From Acetofilamentum sp. (lineage in GTDB: Bacteria > Bacteroidota > Bacteroidia > Bacteroidales > DTU049): a stretch of DNA of 5,568 nt. The notes under the pieces are model-generated. The model was not told the origin of the DNA, did not search any database, and saw nothing but the letters and a program-made list of their open reading frames with translations. A program made the position numbers and the translations under genes. The DNA lies in assembly GCA_020720525.1 (NCBI GenBank), contig DYON01000174.1, positions 1-5,568 on the forward strand. The letters are read 5' to 3'. Positions 4,608 through 5,568 of the stretch are shown one piece after another (positions within the stretch are counted from its first letter, which is position 1; each line of letters starts with the position of its first letter).

Positions 4608-5018
4608 TTAATAGTTTTGAGGAACACCATATTTGGTAAGAGTTGGAGTTTCATCCACTGGAATAATAATATCGTCATAAACCGGAACAACACCATACTC
4701 ACAAACAGGACCAGGGTCGTTATAAATTACAGGAGGGACATAAACAGGGATAGAAGCATTTAATTTTGCCAGACTATCTTCTTTTGATTTCAAGGCAATT
4801 GAGTCGGCTTTTACTTTAGCAATGCTATCTGTTTTTGCAATTGAATCGAGCCTATGAGCTTCGTTTACATTTTTCAGTGAGTCGTCGGAATTGCTTTTCT
4901 GATGTGAGTTTCCGGAGCCACACGAGGCTAAAATAGCCGAAAAGCTTATCATTGCAAGCATGTTGCGAAGGATTCTGGCTCTGAGTCGGTAGATACGACG
5001 CATCAAATGGAGATTCAT
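4608..5018 (-). CDS. YG-motif lipoprotein with octad stalk, first gene of the cluster
   Basis: A 136-residue predicted lipoprotein. I choose the ATG at 5016-5018 (MNLHLMRRIYRLRARILRN) because it gives the same ten residues before the conserved R-x-x-A-x-x-L-R segment as in the sister genes and puts the lipobox LASC at C33, as in two of them. An in-frame ATG 18 codons upstream would add a hydrophobic tail unlike any relative, and one five codons downstream would shorten the leader. The linker (46-83) has five D-S-(I/L) units, like the gene at 3492-3887. The C-terminus has IPVYVPP, CEYGVVPVY (C106, Y108) and TKYGVPQNY (Y130). It is preceded by the AT-rich divergent region and is presumably the first gene of the main transcript. 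Confidence 0.85.
   Translation of the reverse strand: MNLHLMRRIYRLRARILRNMLAMISFSAILASCGSGNSHQKSNSDDSLKNVNEAHRLDSIAKTDSIAKVKADSIALKSKEDSLAKLNASIPVYVPPVIYNDPGPVCEYGVVPVYDDIIIPVDETPTLTKYGVPQNY
4770..4883 (-). repeat. DSI-type repeats in the first lipoprotein
   Basis: D-S-(I/L) occurs at residues 46, 58, 64, 72 and 81, with intervening Ala/Lys/Glu-rich spacers (for example DSIAKVKA, DSIALKSKE). The period is less regular than in the paralogue at 3621-3752 (12, 6, 8 and 9 residues), but composition and position relative to the lipobox are the same, showing common origin with unit loss or gain. Confidence 0.65.
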
Positions 5019-5192
5019 AATATTGATTTTTAAAACGATGCAAGTTAAGATGAAAAAAGGGAAATAGTTCACAAAAATTGAGCTACATTTCTATCTACTT
5101 TGGCGACATATATATATATTCTGCACTAATCATTTAATTATCAATTCAATAAATTTGCTTTTTCCTCTTTTTGATTGTATATTTACTCCTGA
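5019..5192. other. AT-rich divergent intergenic region
   Basis: These 174 nt separate the minus-strand lipoprotein cluster from the plus-strand MEMO-family gene and must hold both promoters. There is an (AT)6 run at 5108-5119. On the minus strand the best -7 look-alikes, each with one mismatch to TAnnTTTG, are at 5107-5114 and 5072-5079, but neither has a convincing -33 partner. I therefore cannot place the cluster's promoter with confidence. No small ORF, hairpin terminator or obvious operator palindrome was seen. Confidence 0.5.
5154..5185 (+). promoter_or_regulatory. Promoter candidate for the MEMO-family gene
   Basis: TTTG at 5154-5157 fits the -33 element, and TATATTTA at 5178-5185 fits TAnnTTTG with one mismatch; the spacer is 20 nt. 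Transcription would begin about 5188-5192, at or just before the ATG at 5193, implying an almost leaderless message if both the promoter and that start are correct. Confidence 0.45.
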
Positions 5193-5568
5193 ATGAAACT
5201 ATCCATTTTATTAATACTAATGATGAGTCTGTCCCCACCCACCATGGCACAAGACGATAATTCAGTGCGAAAACCGCATGTTGCAGGTCAATTCTACATG
5301 GCCGATTCTGCAATGCTACGCAAGTATCTCGAAAAAGAGTTCAACCAAATTATTCTTGCTCCGAATATCGAGAGAGTTCGAGCTCTTATTGTTCCACATG
5401 CAGGCTACGAATACAGTGGGCAAACAGCTGCCTATGGTTTTGCTACACTTCGAGAAAAAAACGATTATAAAAACGTTTTCATCATCTGTTCGAGCCATGT
5501 TGCAGCTTTCGATGGCGCCTCGGTGTTTCAGGGTTCTGCTTTTGCAACACCCATTGGCAATGTTCCCG
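5193..5568 (+). CDS. amrB: AmmeMemoRadiSam system protein B (MEMO1 family), 5' part
   Basis: The first 125 codons of a protein that normally has about 270-290 residues; it runs off the window. After an apparent signal peptide (MKLSILLILMMSLSPPTMAQ) the mature start VRKPHVAGQFYMAD is a classic MEMO-family beginning. IVPHAGYEYSGQTAAYGF (66-83) holds H69, and CSSHVAAFDGASV (99-111) holds H102. These correspond to the histidines of the MEMO1 metal site near the PHAGY and PSHH motifs; the distal Cys would lie outside. In bacteria this protein is usually paired with an AMMECR1-domain protein and a radical SAM enzyme, which would be expected to the right. The signal peptide suggests an extracytoplasmic version. 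An internal ATG at 5244-5246 (codon 18) would remove most of the signal and is the alternative start, especially given the promoter's closeness to 5193. Confidence 0.92.
   Translation, partial: MKLSILLILMMSLSPPTMAQDDNSVRKPHVAGQFYMADSAMLRKYLEKEFNQIILAPNIERVRALIVPHAGYEYSGQTAAYGFATLREKNDYKNVFIICSSHVAAFDGASVFQGSAFATPIGNVP

Noticed and set aside
5019..5072. Upstream extension of the first lipoprotein (MNYFPFFILTCIVLKIN)
   Set aside because: None of the four sister proteins has such a segment. It would put a second hydrophobic stretch before the signal peptide, and the downstream ATG aligns with the family.
5108..5119. (AT)6 run as a phase-variable switch
   Set aside because: It is short, intergenic, and not placed between good promoter elements, so there is no specific support.

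Overview
The window looks like a Bacteroidota (probably Bacteroidales-type) chromosome segment. The evidence is moderate-to-low GC, a lack of clear Shine-Dalgarno sequences with AT-rich leaders, promoter candidates of the Bacteroidota -33 TTTG / -7 TAnnTTTG type, and several families typical of that phylum (DUF4846, a four-helix-bundle S23-like protein, radical SAM-associated lipoproteins). Except for the last gene, everything is on the minus strand, so the biology reads from right to left.

Right edge (5193-5568, plus strand): the first 125 codons of an AmmeMemoRadiSam system protein B (MEMO1 family) with an apparent signal peptide. A 174-nt AT-rich divergent intergenic region separates it from the main locus.

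Centre (5018 down to 1176, minus strand): a seven-gene cluster. Five small tandem paralogous lipoproteins (103-136 aa) come first. Each has an unusually long basic N-terminal segment, a signal peptide with a lipobox Cys at residue 32-35, a low-complexity linker and a Tyr/Pro-rich C-terminus. In four of the five the C-terminus carries YG(V/T)P-like motifs. They are followed two bases later by a radical SAM/SPASM enzyme, whose stop overlaps the start of a DUF4846 exported protein by 7 nt. The layout (several small motif-rich precursors, then a SPASM radical SAM enzyme, then an exported protein) suggests post-translational modification of a family of surface or periplasmic lipoproteins, probably at the Tyr-Gly motifs. 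I recall the related NCBI families TIGR04133 (radical SAM/SPASM protein) and TIGR04134 (radical SAM-associated putative lipoprotein). The chemistry is unknown to me, and a five-copy array with diversified motifs is the most interesting content here.

Left (1153 down to 8, minus strand): a small redox/metalloid-type operon. Two 20-bp palindromes of the form ATTTCG-N8-CGAAAT overlap a good promoter, followed by a thioredoxin-fold CxxC mini-protein, a four-helix-bundle protein and a Cys-rich ArsR repressor. The four-helix-bundle gene is flanked by short repeats in opposite orientation and looks like a cassette inserted between the CxxC protein and arsR.

There is no rRNA, tRNA, CRISPR array or insertion sequence. 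No gene-free stretch exceeds 175 bases.
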